This document shows positions 31,513 to 43,587 of a DNA stretch of 64,000 bases, one piece after another. Numbering within the stretch: the stretch's first letter is position 1; every line of letters begins with the position of its first letter. The notes below the pieces were generated by a model. The model was not told where the DNA came from and ran no database searches. It was given only the letters and a program-made list of their open reading frames with translations. This DNA is from Clytia hemisphaerica. Taxonomy: Eukaryota > Cnidaria > Hydrozoa > Leptothecata > Clytiidae. The DNA is taken from positions 1,335,233 through 1,399,232 of the forward strand of contig CACVBU010001235.1 in the NCBI GenBank assembly GCA_902728285.1, read 5' to 3'. The translations under genes and the position numbers were made by a program.

Positions 31513-33683
31513 TTGAAAAAGAACAGGATCCTTTTGGTGGAAGACACTCCTCAAAACCTACTGTGGGAGCAACAAAAAAGGTATGCAGCTTTGAAGGATA
31601 AGCGTGGCATGCGCTGGCACCCGCTAATAATTCGATGGTGTATTGGTATCTACCTTAAGAGCCCAGGGACTTACAAAGGACAGTTGCAGCAATTTTTAAA
31701 ACTTCCATCGAAAAACACATTGCTAAAATACATAAACTATACCGATCCTGGGTGTGGTTTTAATCCTGACACTATTGAAAGTTTAGCTAGAAACTTTGAT
31801 ACCCTGAAAGAACCACATCAAAGCTTTGTGTCATTAGTTGTTGATGAGATGAAGATAAAGAGTGGACTTTGTTTCAGCACCTCGACAGGGAAGATAGTTG
31901 GTTTTTGCGAAGAAGGGTCTACAAATGATCTTCTCTCAGAGTTTGAGCTGAAATATAGGGAAGAGAAGATAGAAACCAAAAACCCCTTGACAGTAGTGAC
32001 AGGGAACTTGCTAGTTATACTACTGCAGGAATTACTTCCAACTTATTTTATGTGTTCGGGCACTTTGCTTCAAGCTCTGGGATGACAAGTAGCCTGCTTT
32101 ATCATGTCATTTGGGAGGGTGTCAGCTTATAGGAGTCCATTGATTTGAAAGTGCTTGCCATAGTTGCTGATGGTGCTTCAACTAACAGAAAACTTTTCAA
32201 GCTTCACAACTGGTAGAAGAAAGAAAACCGAATGTTGAAAAATGAATGTTGTCCAAGTATTCAAAAGACCTTTATCTTATCTGCATAATCCATAAATTTC
32301 TAGATTCCAATGTCAGCAAAGACTCTTAATAAACAGATAATATCACTAGTACAATGTCAGGATTCGATTATTCAAAGGTACTTACTTGACTTGAGTCATT
32401 CTCAGTAATATCTCATATTCTTGTTACCAATGATTCATTTAATTTGTTTTCAGCTCGAAAATTGTATTTTGTATGCGACCCACCCCACCTAATGAAAACC
32501 ACCAGGAATAATTTGGAGAAGTCAAGTTCAAAATCCACCTCAAGGAATTTAATTGTATGTAATTTTAACGACTTTTACATGTTATTTTTTAATAGTTATA
32601 AACTGAATTAAATTTAGTTAAAAGGTATTGCAAAAATAAGTTGGAATGGTTTAACTTTCTTATAATTCTCTCCGTTTTTAGTCTGATGGTCAAAGTTTAT
32701 CCTGGCGTCAAATAGTGAATCTATACGAGTGGGACTTGGGTATTTAGAGAGACGCAATTGGACTGACAAAGGGACACCATTTGACTGAAGAGCACGTAAA
32801 CCTAAATCCCAGATCCCGTATGAGAGTTTACTTGGCAGTACAAGTGAGCAAATCTATCTTTTCTATCATAGTACAGGAGCCTTTTTCTAGTAAGATTGAA
32901 TACCATTTTTGGTGTTCTTGACAGCTCGTATCACCTCAATTAAAATGTCCTGTCCAATCTAAGTAGTAAAAATATGATTTATTTTACTTTCCTATTACAG
33001 GTTCTCAGTGCCACCATAGTGAACATGTTGAACGAGCAAGGACTCCATACTACAAAGTCTTTGAGGACATTTATTGGCCACATGAACAAGTTTTTTGACT
33101 GTTTAAATGTATCAAAAGTTGACGAGAAATATAACAAATAACAAGGACAAGCACAAGGAAAAAAAAGTTATTTATATATTGTCTATGAGTTGGACTTCTA
33201 ATCATAAGAAATCTGTTGAAAACCCTATCTTTCAAGGCTAGTTAACTTTGCGGAAATATTTTAATTTTGTTCTTAATTTCAATGCTTCTTAAAATAAATT
33301 TCTTCATTTCAGTTCGGTCCTTCATCGAAATCTCAAAAGTAATGTTTAAAGAAGGTGCAAAGTATTTACTATCGGAGAAACTCAGCCAAGACCCGCTCAA
33401 AGAATATTTTGGAAAGCAGAGAATGTGCCTTGGATGCTTGGAGAATCCAGCACTTGTCCAATTTAACTTTAATTCTCTTGCAATTGGAGTTGCTGGTGAT
33501 CTCCTGGTTCGACCACAAGGAAACAGCCGGGATAAAGATAACGAACAGCAAATCATTGACGTCAACGACATGTCAATTCCTCCCAGAAAGAAGCAGTATT
33601 TTTTCAATTTAGGAACTTTTACCAACATCAAAACATGCTATATACCGTCAGTACTGCCCACAGTTTCCATTTTCCTGCTATGA
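31513..33683 (+). pseudogene. P-element-like (THAP9-type) transposase gene, spliced and decayed
   Basis: Segments in family order: 31513-32085 has GMRWHPLIIRWCIGIYLKSP, LPSKNTLLKYINYTDPG and the catalytic-Asp block VVDEMKIKSGL. 32058-32215, in another frame, has VIWEGV, then VADGASTNRKLFKLH. 32454-32550 reads RKLYFVCDPPHLMKTTRNN. 32682-32843 reads IVNLYEWD, then MRVYLAVQ. 33001-33140 reads VLSATIVNMLNEQG, then FIGHMNKFFDCLNVS. 33313-33683 has LSEKLSQDPLKEYFGKQRMC. Splice sites fit, for example the donor CAA/GTGAGC at 32843-32844 joined to the acceptor TTACAG/GTT at 33000. Internal frameshifts and stops (including TAG after VSL) kill it. The N-terminal THAP zinc finger is absent, and no terminal repeats were found. 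Confidence 0.85.
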
Positions 33684-34894
33684 ATTCCACTGATAGCTAG
33701 TTCAGTAAAAATTTCAAAAGTAAAACAGAGGCTACAGGCAGTCAATTGACTGTATAACATTTATTTAAACTTGAAATCGTGAGAGAGACCAGCCTCTATG
33801 CTCCTTTATTTTTGGGAAAATAGCTTTGAAAGTTACAACATCTTTCCCATTGTACTATTGGCTTTTGACCATTAATAGAGGGGCGCCTGATACGTTAACA
33901 AAATCTATGTAGTAAAGATCTAGAAAATGTTAAGTACGTAAATTAAAGGCAAAAAATTTAGGCTAGTGGAACCATTCGTCAATTTTGGTACAATTTTGCG
34001 GAAATTATTTTGGTGACTTAATGAAATTTCTAAATCTTGCGAGGATAAATTTAGGCAAGCCCTAAAAATAAGAACAGTCTGAAGCTCAGAATGCCAGTAA
34101 GTAAAAATATACTTTAAGCCTAATATATCTCATCCATGCCCTAAAAAGAACATCAGTTTGTAGCTCAAAAAATGAGAACCACCAAACCCCAATTAAAGTT
34201 TTTATTGAAAAAAAGACTTCTAATTTTAGCCAATGTATGTAATACTATGGTAATACAAATTTCTGATTAATAAAAAAACATAAATATATTGGCATCAGAT
34301 TTGAATAATCAATACCACCATACTGAATCCTTAGAAACGAAAAAGTAGTGGTTTAAAATTATTTGACCATAAAAAAAGTTCTATTGCTTTTGGTAGTCTG
34401 CAGCTCGATCCTAAAAATGTAGAGATGGAAATGAAAAATTCTTCCAATTACTTTAATACGATTGTTAAGAACGAAATGTTCAGATTTTGTCCAATTTAGT
34501 TGTAAATAGAATCTAGAATCGATTTTAGTGCAGCTTTCCTCCAAACTATGCTTAGCGACAATCATTTCAGTAAGTTATGGAAACCTTATGATAACACAAC
34601 ACATTAATTTCTCTTCTCATAACATGGAAATGGTCTTGTTGGCTTCATAACTTGCGCTGACGATTGTGAATCTCGCCAGTGAAAGACCCTAATTAAATAA
34701 GTTTAATAGTTTGTACAAATCCCTGTAGAATATTTGCTATGAAAAGACACTATTGTTTATAAATAGTACAAAACGATCGATAGAATTATCAAGAGAGAAC
34801 ATAAGTTACAAACAGATTCTAGATAATTGTCTAGAGAAATTAACTTAACAAAGAAAAACAAAATTGGTGCATTACAATTGACAAACTGCACGTA
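33684..34894. other. No gene seen
   Basis: AT-rich sequence with only short ORFs (for example 34359-34565 minus) lacking recognisable features. It may include the 3' part of the P-like element, whose terminus I could not place. Confidence 0.5.
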
Positions 34895-35131
34895 ACAGTG
34901 ATAAACTTTTGCGGATATTAAATTTCGCGGTTGGAGTACAATATTTTCACAATTTTGTGACTTTTACTGTCAAATCATGCATGTTGGTTGTTGAAATACA
35001 GATTATTAACGCCTCTTTGACGCCATTAACCATTCAAAAAGTATTTATCTGACAGTTTTATTTAGAAATATTTCGCGGATGACACCCAAAGCCGCGAAAT
35101 TTAATCCCCGCGAAAGTTTATCCCATTAAAG
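34895..35131. mobile_element. Short diverged copy of the TA MITE
   Basis: The right end (TTAATCCCCGCGAAAGTTTA, then TCCCATTAAAG) matches the 28965-29590 element. The left end (GTGATAAACTTTTGCGGATA) is more diverged. TA flanks at 34893-34894 and 35132-35133. Most of the interior differs or is deleted. Confidence 0.75.
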
Positions 35132-35169
35132 TAACTCCTTCGAAATGGAAAACTTATCAGATCATTTGC

Positions 35170-36018
35170 TAGCCTGGATATCCAAGCTCAAAATTTGTCA
35201 GCCAGATAAAGTTCTAAAATTATAGAGCTTGGTTCACCTAGAAATCAGGTGAACCCCTGTTGACAGATTTTCCTGCATGAATCCCATGGCTGCCTGTGGC
35301 TGCAAATAAATATATGCACATAATGACATGCATAATTTCAAGATGGTACCCCAGCAGTGATAAATCAATTTAGAATGGCAGCCTTGACCATAAAATATAG
35401 ACAGTGTGGTGGAAAGTCTGTTAGACAGAAAGTATAAAGTGAATTTTGGAGAAAAGAAATTATCAAAACAAAACTTTCAACCCAAAACAGCACTAAAAAA
35501 TTGGCAAACAGAAAAGAAGAATTGAAGCAAAATAAAGATATACCTTTAGTTCTTTACACGATGCAACCAAGTCATTAAGAAGATTAAAACAAGAATATCC
35601 AAGCAAGTATGAAAAGAAAACAACCAACACATCTAAAAATTCCCATGTTTCGATCTTCCCACTTCTTCCCTACCATTATTGTTATTTTTATTTGGATGCG
35701 TGGTCAAACACTCAAGGGAGATAATTAGGGATTCTATTGTTATTTGCTTCGAAGAAGAAAAATCAGGGAGATTTGCAAATCAGCCTTGGTGATCGCCCGC
35801 GCGATCCATCCAAATACTTAGGCGGACACTTCAAGTCGGCTCGCATAATTTCTTATATTCGCTCCACCATTCAGATCTCTGATTCGCTTGGACCCAACCA
35901 ATCAGAATATCCGCATAATCATCCTCAGATCAGAATGCAGACGATCTAGGTAAACCAGACCGTAAACATAAGAAATATCAAAATCAAAAAAAAGTTTACG
36001 GGCTGGATATCCAGGCTA
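35170..36018. mobile_element. 849-bp element with 9-bp target duplication (Mutator-like)
   Basis: The perfect 9-bp duplication ATCATTTGC lies at 35161-35169 and 36019-36027. Terminal inverted repeat TAGCCTGGATATCCA (35170-35184, and inverted 36004-36018) contains the palindrome TGGATATCCA. Nine base pairs is the classical Mutator target size. The part from about 35750 to 35950 is visibly richer in G and C than the flanks and may be captured sequence; its ORF (35737-35949) is not recognised. Confidence 0.88.
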
Positions 36019-37530
36019 ATCATTTGCGGGAAACGACAAAAGTTTGTCAGTAATTAAGCTCATGCAAAGTTAAAGTGCTTTGAAAACAATAAACCAAACC
36101 AACCATCAAGTGAACTACCAAAATTTTTGTAAGTTTTGCATGTTTAAAGTTGAGAATTTCTTATTATACAAGTCATTTACAAGTAAAAATAACTAGAATT
36201 TTAAAATGTTCACTATTTACTATTCACGATTTTATCTTGTTCTGATTTATCACTTTTCTTTTTTCCATGTAAAGACTTCCGCATTGAGGGCTCAGATTTT
36301 TCCGATATATTCCTTCTTTCTCTTCAAAATTCTAATCCAACAGCTCAAAAATGATTTTGCTCACAGCTCCCACTTTCTCAAAATAATATCTTTCAGTAAC
36401 TTTTTTGTGTTCTCACAATTGAGATTTCTTAGTTAATGATACCCATCCTAAATCAACCAATTCACTCTTCAATAGTTCAACTTCTCCAATATCACTTCTC
36501 TCAAATCTTCACCCTTGTAATTGAAAATTAAATTCCTATTGAGAAAAGTTCTTGCCACGTTCTCAATTCTCTGTATGAAGATAAAAAAATCACCATTAAC
36601 TAAAAATAATCCACCACGGTTCACTCTCTCTGTCCATGACTTGGAAGACTCTAGAAATGATTTTGAACTTTTTCGCACGCCAGGATTCGATTGTTTCCAT
36701 AACAACTTTGCCAACTTTATATCTTTTTGAAAGTGAAAACGGTATGAATCCAGCAACATAGCGCAGGCGATCAACAAGAATCAAGTTTGTTTCTCCTACA
36801 TCTAATAAAACTGTAGGATCAACAATGTCTAGCTTTCGCTCTTTTAGAAACATTTCTTGCATTTTTCTCAAGACAGTACTGGCATTTGAGTCGTCTTTAA
36901 CAGAGGTAATGAAGCGTTTGAACTTTTTCTGAAATGATAAAAGTTGTATTGATTTAAGCTTATTTACAACATAAGTTTTAATCAAACTATCACCTTCTAT
37001 TTCATTCCTACTTGAAAATAAAGCTCCTGATTATCAAAAATTACATGAAAAACAGAATACCTAGGTTGATAGGACAGCGTAGTGTCTTTGTGGTGTTTTC
37101 CATATGGTCAATAATTACATCCGATGGGACCAGCGACATTGCACGAAAGAAGCCATTTTTCCAAGTTAATTGTAAATTTACATCCTTTAAAGTGAGAACT
37201 TCCTTTTTCCAAGAAGCAGGATTACAGTAATCCAGGGCTAATCTGCGTTGAACTATGGATTTTTTTGCCCAATCTGGGTGCTCCATCATGATCTCATTAC
37301 ATGTCTTGATCCCATGGACCTGGTTGATCAAATCTAGGTTGTTGAAATTAGCACCTTTAAATTTCAATCTTAGGGAGCGGTCATAAAGTATCTACTAGAC
37401 GGGGGGTGGAGGATATTTTGAAAAATCTAAAAAAAAATTCGCACCTCCTCCCCTAACCTGGAAAAAATTTTCGAACCCCCCACTCATAGGGCCCAATATT
37501 TTAAAAGAGTTACTAAAAAGGAGAAATTTA

Positions 37531-37884
37531 CTCTTGTCTCCCGAATAGACGTCCCCCCGCTAATTGCTAAGAGACAAAAAAATCCATCCCCCCGCTCTTA
37601 TTAAGACCCCCCCCGCTAATTAAATTCGAATAATTCAAAATTTTATTACAGTGTAGATAGACCTTAAACTTGTTAAAGATTTTCATTTTGTTAGTATTGG
37701 TTCTTATTTTACGTGTTTATTTGTTAAAGTTTCTTTTTTGTTGTTGAAATTGATATCAGTTTAAAGAAATTCTGTCTTCAAATTACCCCCTCTTATTCCA
37801 TCTCCCCCCGCTTATTAGAATTTAGAAAATCTTCCTGCCCCCCTGCTTATTTGGACCCCCCTCCTTCTATTCGGGAGACAAGAG
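37531..37884. mobile_element. 354-bp TA-flanked MITE
   Basis: Inverted ends CTCTTGTCTCCCGAATAG at 37531 and, inverted, ending at 37884, with TA at 37529-37530 and 37885-37886. The interior has repeated CCCCCCGCT(A/T)ATT blocks. It lies within the gap of the 36.5-39.7 kb pseudogene. Confidence 0.8.
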
Positions 37885-38159
37885 TAGTCAGCATAAGCAG
37901 GCATAACACCACAAAAAACCACAGCGAGCATCAACAAGTTTCGATCTTTTTGGTATTCTGTCTGGGGGTGAGCATCCTCTTGAACTACTGGTTGACACAT
38001 ATCACCTTGCTTCGCCTTTTTCACGATTCGATGTTGATGGTAGTTTCGGAAAAACTCAAGAGAAAAGATGCAAGAGCGCAAAGAAAAAGCGCCTCACGCG
38101 AAAAAAAATTTACATAACACTTTATAAAAGGCGCTATAAACGTGCAGAAGGGTGCCAAA

Positions 38160-38273
38160 TTACCCAATTAAGCATCAACCAAATTTTGGCGCCCCCTTGA
38201 AAAGCTCTTTTGGCGCCCCTCTCAGATCTTTCTGGGGGTGCACCCCCTGCACCCCCTGCCAGGTCGCCACTGA
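38160..38273. mobile_element. Possible hAT-like element end
   Basis: The sequence ends GCACCCCCTGCCAGGTCGCC then ACTG (to 38272 or 38273), which in reverse begins CAGTGGCGACCTGGCAGGGG. CAGTGGCG starts are typical of some hAT terminal repeats. The opposite end and a target duplication were not found. GGAGCGGTCATAAAGTATCT at 37377 may be the end of a different inserted element. Confidence 0.3.
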
Positions 38274-39741
38274 TTCCCTGAAAAATTACTAATGATGTAC
38301 ACAATCTCCCTGAGTCTATTTTGAAACTGATTGTGAGATGTTTAATACCATTTTTCATCAGACATCACAGAGGCATCTCAATTACTCAAGAGAAAATTTT
38401 GAAGATTGGTTACTCGATACCCTAAATACAAGCTGTTCTGTTGTTAAAAGGAGTCTGAAAAATATTATTCTCTGAGTTTGAAATTTTCCTATAAAACCTA
38501 TATTTTCCAGGTTTTCCAGGGTCTGTCAAAGACCTGTGTCTGTTAGTTAGTATGTAAGTTAGAAGACATTAGCAGATGCTAAGGAGGAGCAACCATGATT
38601 TGCGCCGACGGGTGAAAATTTCAATATTTTTCACCACCATTTTTGCTAAAAAACACTTTGTTTTTACAAATTTCTTTTAAGAAGTACTTTTTCAAACCAC
38701 TCTGCTGAGCTGTGAGAGCCACTAATCCACTTCCCTCACCTAGCTCAATGTTAGAAACCAAAAGGGCAAGGTGATGATGCCCAAATAATGACAATATGAA
38801 ATGTACATATATCCAATAAGTTAAATTATGAGTTGTGGGCCGTAAGGCCGAAAAAAATTTTAAATCTTCAAACGTAAAACTATGAAATTAGACTTCCTAC
38901 ATTTTCTCTTGAGTTTCCCCAAAAAAATTGGAACCTCCCCCCTAAACCCTCGAAATAAATTTCGATGAGGCGTGAAGATCATGGTACAGCTGCGAAGGCA
39001 TCAATGCAAAGGTTTCGATTTCAAACAAATAGAATAAAAGATATGCTGCTGTGGAGATTGCTTTGATCTGATCGGTAATTGACAATTCTGTAAACACGAA
39101 AAACGATAAAAGTCCATAGAAAACTTCTCCAAGCATCTTGAGTTGTGCTTTTATTGGGACGAGAGTGTAGGGCAATTCTTCTTTTTTTGTTGACTCAATG
39201 AAAGCTAACAGAAATTTTGTTGCAGATTCAACATTTTGCTTGTCTGTGTGATGGAAGTTTGTCACATCGTAGGTATTTAACAATGCTTTTGTCAATACAA
39301 TTCCTCAGATGGTGACTTTTTCTCTCAGCAACATTGTCCAGCAACGTTTGACAAATGTTTTGGGTCGAAATTCGTTGTTAACCCATCAGGTCCAGCAATA
39401 TAGTCCAGCAGTGGTAGATCTTTGATATGAGTATACCAGGGGTATGTATCATCAACATTTTCCTTCGTGAGTTTATTTGAAATAAGATGGCGGGTTCCGT
39501 CACCATCGGTACATAGATTCATTAAAGGACGATTATGTTTTTCTTTCATGCTTTCATTTACTTCCCTAATGATTTTGATCGTTCCCATTTCAACCTTTTT
39601 TGAGCAGGATGGCCACATCAGCATGGGTTGTATTGGATTCTCTTCGTTCAAAGAAGCTATCTCTGCTACAAGGCACTCTTTAGGAATGTGGAGACTGACA
39701 AATTGAATATATGGTTCACGAAAGGAAACACTAAATTTCAT

Positions 39742-40211
39742 GAAAAGACGCTCGAAAGAAGTGATTTTATATGTAAATTTGTTTGTTTACCTCATAACAA
39801 TGGGCATGCGTTATTTCCTCTTCTTCATGGAAATATTTAATTGTTTATTAATTTTATAGAACTAATTTTTATTGCCTATATTTTTACAAAATATATCAAT
39901 CGATACCTTTCATTCGACCGGTTCAATATGACCAGCAAGTCACATCAATAGATATTTTAATATATCTTTAACTTACATTGACTGCCTCACTTTCATACAT
40001 TACACCAATTAACATACGTCTTAACAATTATGTCTCACTGGAAAAAATGATACATTATTTTCTAAATGCAAGATCCAAGTCTTCGGATCGCTCAATACAA
40101 AATGAGGCAGTAGATCTTAAGTGTGTTGGAAATTTATGGAAAGGTAATTATGACTCATCTGTTTTTCAATTAAACAAAAAAAGTTAATATAAAATGAGTT
40201 AGTCTTTACCG
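39742..40211. other. No gene seen
   Basis: AT-rich spacer between the minus-strand pseudogene and the plus-strand DUF4806-like gene; presumably holds the promoter of the latter. The ORF 39978-40187 has no recognisable motif. Confidence 0.4.
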
Positions 40212-43200
40212 ATGGAAAAAAAAACATACGAAGATGTGCTTCCATCTTCTTGGATTATCAAGAACAAACTATTTTATCCAAAAGCTCAACTGAGGATCCA
40301 CATCGGGGAGAGAAGCAAGCCCGGAGCTGATTGGCTTGTCTATACAATTGACAAAATCAAATGTATAAATAGTAAGTAAAATGATGTACAGTCTCTCTCC
40401 AATTAGCGGACAAAAAGTTCTTTTTTCACAGCCTGATCATTTTCTAGTCAAATCCTTATAGACTTTTTAATTAGCCGAGACTAGCTCGGCTGATGGACGA
40501 TGGTGTCTGCTAGACGTCGGCTTCTAAAAACTTTGACGTTCTTATGAAAAAACAAATTTGTAATTAGGGAGAGCACTTTTTTTTCAAGATTGGAGTCAAC
40601 AAGGCCCCCTGTGATGGTGTTATTAGGGTTTTTTCAGGCTTGATTGCGTGGTTTTTTTTACTTTAACATTTTCTCGGTCTTTTCATAGAGTGAGAATTTT
40701 TAATTCAAGTGCGTGTATAATGCCAGTTTTTTTTATTATTCATCTTTTTTATTCTTTTTTCTACTAAGAAAACAAAACAGTTTGTGACGAATACAACTTT
40801 ACGGAAAGTGAATCAGACATCCGAAAGCACAAAAAAAGACCAGACCAGAAAGGAGGTAAGCAAAAACGAAACTTGGATCCAAAGACACAGTATCATTGAA
40901 AGTTTTAAGTCCCTCTCTTTTAAGAAATTGTTAATATGATTTAAAATATTGAGTCAATTCTAAAATGATCAGTTAAAATCATTCAATAGAACAATTTAGA
41001 TCTCAATTTACTTATCTCGAGCAAAATCGTTCAACATTGCTTTATTTTTCAGTATAATTCTACATGCTAGAAAAAAGTTTATTATAAAATTCATTTACAT
41101 TTTTCCGCTTCCAACAGTCACCTACCTAAACCACCACGAGACAAAAATAAATCAGAAACAAACAAAAACAGCAGATAGAAGTCTGCAATATATGAGAAAC
41201 GGTCGGTCGTAAGATCAAGATCGAGATCGCCCGTCAGATCACCCATATGCACAAGATTTCCCACAAGATCACCTACAAGATCACCTACAAGATCTCGCAC
41301 AAAGTCTCGCTCATCAAGATCACCGGTTCTAAACCCAACCAACCAGGTGGACAAATCGGGAATTTAAATAAAAAATTGATGTATTTGTTTTTATTTTTCT
41401 TTGAAATTAATGAGATATTTTAACTTTTTATCAAAGAAGTGGTGGTGATTTATTTGAAAATTTGGAGCTCGTAAACATAAGAAGTTTATTCACTATATTT
41501 TTACCATACTTATTCATTACTATCACTATTCATTTTTTTATCGTTTGCAGAATTGGACAAAAATAAAAAACAGTTGCTTCATACGTTGATTGAAAATAGG
41601 CGCAACCAGCAACTCATTATCCAAAAGCTAGACGTTGCTGGAACTTCTACAGATGCTGCTGATTGTGGTCTTGATTTGGAGCCATACACTAGAGATGAAG
41701 ATTTTATGGAGTTCGATGCGCGAATTGCTGATGAAAAGGAAAGAAAGAAATTGGTAAATATTTTGATTTCTTGAACTTTCAAGTTCTTTTAAACGTAGAG
41801 CGCAAAATACCACAATAATCAGCAATATTTAATTTATGGAAAATGATAAAAGTAATGAAAAATGGATCTTTTTTATGACAGGTGATTTTTTATTTAAGTA
41901 TAAACAAAGTTTTTATAGGGTAAAAAACTATATTCCAACCTACATTTTAAAAAACCTCTGTCTCAGTGACCCGGTGGGAATTCTTTTGAAAGTAGGGATA
42001 AAGAAAGAGACATAAAATCCAATAGGGGTTATCAAAAACGGATTTTTGCGATGCGAAATTATATTGTTCTTTGCTCGAAATATCGGGGGATAGGGCATTT
42101 ACGTTGATCAAAGTTTAGTGGGAATATCTCAGGGATATCTATGCTATTATTTTCACCGGGGTTGATTTAAACTGGGGGTCCCTCGGGATCTGTGAAACGG
42201 GGTGTATTTTAAATCAGCTAAGTTTGATTATTTCAAATATTTTTTTTTTCATTTTCGAGTCTTTTTTAATTTCAAAATCATTAAAGTCGTCTGCTCATAA
42301 ATAAATCGACTGGCAGATTTTGTAAAATAAAACTTTACTTTACTACTACTGTAAGGACTTTAACTCTTTTGCACCTTTTATAGGAATACCACTTGCTTTT
42401 ATTGTTTCTATTTTTCCAACGTTGGGTCATTCATAAAATTTTCGAAGAAATCTTTCGTTTCTTATTGTTTAGATGTTGGCACTCTCACGTATCGGTGGGA
42501 AAAACGCAAAGGAAACAAAGAAATTTATCTTGAGAAGGTATAAATGATTTTGAGACGCTGTCCTTAAAGCGTTCTTACCAAAAGTGAATAGCAAGGCCAC
42601 GAGAAGAAGAAATACCAATAAAATAGACAATTCGAAATGAATGTCCATCAATTTACACGTTTTTTATACGAAAAAGTATATAAGAATTTAAGGCTTCAAA
42701 ATTAAAAAAAATAGTGGGTTGAGGCCCTCTACAACAGAGAAGGAGTTAACCGAAAAGAGAAAAAGGCATCAGCGGACAGGGTTAAGAAGAAGGCATTCAA
42801 AGAAACAAACTTTTACAAAGTTGTTATCGGTAAGTTGACTACAATAGTGTTTCAACCATCATATGAGTTCGCTAATTTTTTTGGACCGCTCGGTTTAGTG
42901 AAGCTAGGAGCTAAAAGTGCCATTTTGCCTATCCCTGTCACAAAGTAAGTAAAGTCCAAGAGTAATAAACTTCGCTTAGTTTAACCGGTGATTTGAGTTG
43001 AAGTTTTGGAAATATCAAAATTCTGCACTTTTATAGTGATGGCACTTCATAGGTTAACAATAAAAAGCAACACTTTTGAATAGTCAAGTGAAATCGGATT
43101 TCTTTCAAACCATCTATCCCTTTTGAAATCTCTTAATTGTTGAAGTACTTGGAGTCATAATTATTATTTCAAGCTCTAAAGAGATATCAGGAACGTTGTT

Positions 43201-43404
43201 TTAACGTCAGAGCGTTGTGTCTGCTGGGATGAATTAATGTAATTTTTAATGAGGTTTTTATTTTTCATTTTAGACACAGCTCTTTTAGTCAACAAAGATG
43301 CGGCTGAAAAAGAGATCGTGGATGTGATTGGCAAAGAGTTATGCACTGCCCCAGACAGACTTGGTAGGGGAGGAAGGAGGCCAGAAGAACAAACAGAGGA
43401 TTAA
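40212..43404 (+). CDS. DUF4806-like gene, six visible exons
   Basis: Exons: 40212-40371 (ATG; LPSSWIIKNKLFYPKAQLRI, WLVYTIDKIKC), 40781-40855 (CDEYNFTESESDIRKH), 41551-41753 (Lys/Gln-rich, then EPYTRDEDFMEFDARIADEK), 42473-42537 (LALSRIGGKNAKETKKFILR), about 42710-42829 (ALYNREGVNRKEKKAS, then KAFKETNFYKVVI) and 43274-43404 (ALLVNKDAAEKEIVDVIGKE; TAA 43402-43404). Donors (GTAAGT, GTAAGC, GTAAAT, GTATAA, GTAAGT) and AG acceptors fit, and phases agree at joins 1-2, 2-3, 3-4 and 5-6. SRIGG...ILR followed by N..G..K.AF is the signature I associate with DUF4806. The 4-5 join does not keep phase with the available acceptors (TAG at 42711-42712 region), so either the acceptor is misplaced or an indel has damaged the gene. 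AATAAA near 43443 may be the polyadenylation signal. Function of DUF4806 is unknown. Confidence 0.65.
41180..41367 (+). other. RS-rich reading frame in the second intron
   Basis: Between exons 2 and 3 the plus strand reads RSRSRSPVRSPICTRFPTRS, PTRSPTRSRTKSRSSRS and ends at TAA (about 41365-41367). The 12-bp AGATCACCTACA unit is repeated in tandem. RS tracts occur in splicing-related proteins and as alternative exons. I found no acceptor that joins it in phase to exon 2. The minus-strand ORF here (Gly-Asp-Leu-Val repeats) is the shadow of the same DNA repeat. Confidence 0.3.
41960..42240. repeat. Dispersed repeat in intron 3 (copy 1)
   Basis: CAGTGACCCGGTGGGAATTC and the following G-rich sequence resemble CACTGACCCGGTAGGATTC at about 43589. 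These are probably two diverged copies of one interspersed element. Confidence 0.4.
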
Positions 43405-43587
43405 TTTTCACTTTTTGATAAATTACATTTATGAAGATAGAAAATAAAAATAAGGAAAAACAATATTTTTAAGTATTAGCTTTTTTTATGATTGATCGTT
43501 ACTAGGAAATTTCTTTGATAGTTAAAAAAGATTCAAAATGCACTGCACAGTGTCATTTAAAACATATTCTCATTAAATAAAACACCC

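Larger units (their letters stand above)
36469..39741 (-). pseudogene. Pseudogene of a large unrecognised protein, interrupted near its middle
   Basis: Read on minus. 39741-39325 has SCSKKVEMGTIKIIREVNES, LCTDGDGTRHLI, HIKDLPLLDYIAGPDGLTTN and FDPKHL. A one-base loss after KHL shifts frame into CWTMLLREKVTI, a CGA-to-TGA stop, then GIVLTKALLNTYDVTNF and DKQNVESATKFLLAFI (39295-38942). After about 1.5 kb of transposon-rich DNA it resumes at 37367 with KFKGANFNNLDLINQVHGIK, EIMMEHPDWAKKS and RRLALDYCNPASWKKEV. It then runs through 36985-36596 and 36777-36469 (RGGLFLVNGDFFIF). The order DGD-T-R, DYDPKH-KR, NP-DKQNV, HP-W is one I recall from large uncharacterised proteins of invertebrates (and fungi) that are probably mobile-element derived; no function can be assigned. 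Confidence 0.6.

Noticed and set aside
41118..41354. Minus-strand ORF with Gly-Asp-Leu-Val repeats
   Set aside because: It is the shadow of a 12-bp DNA repeat that reads as RS-rich protein on the plus strand.
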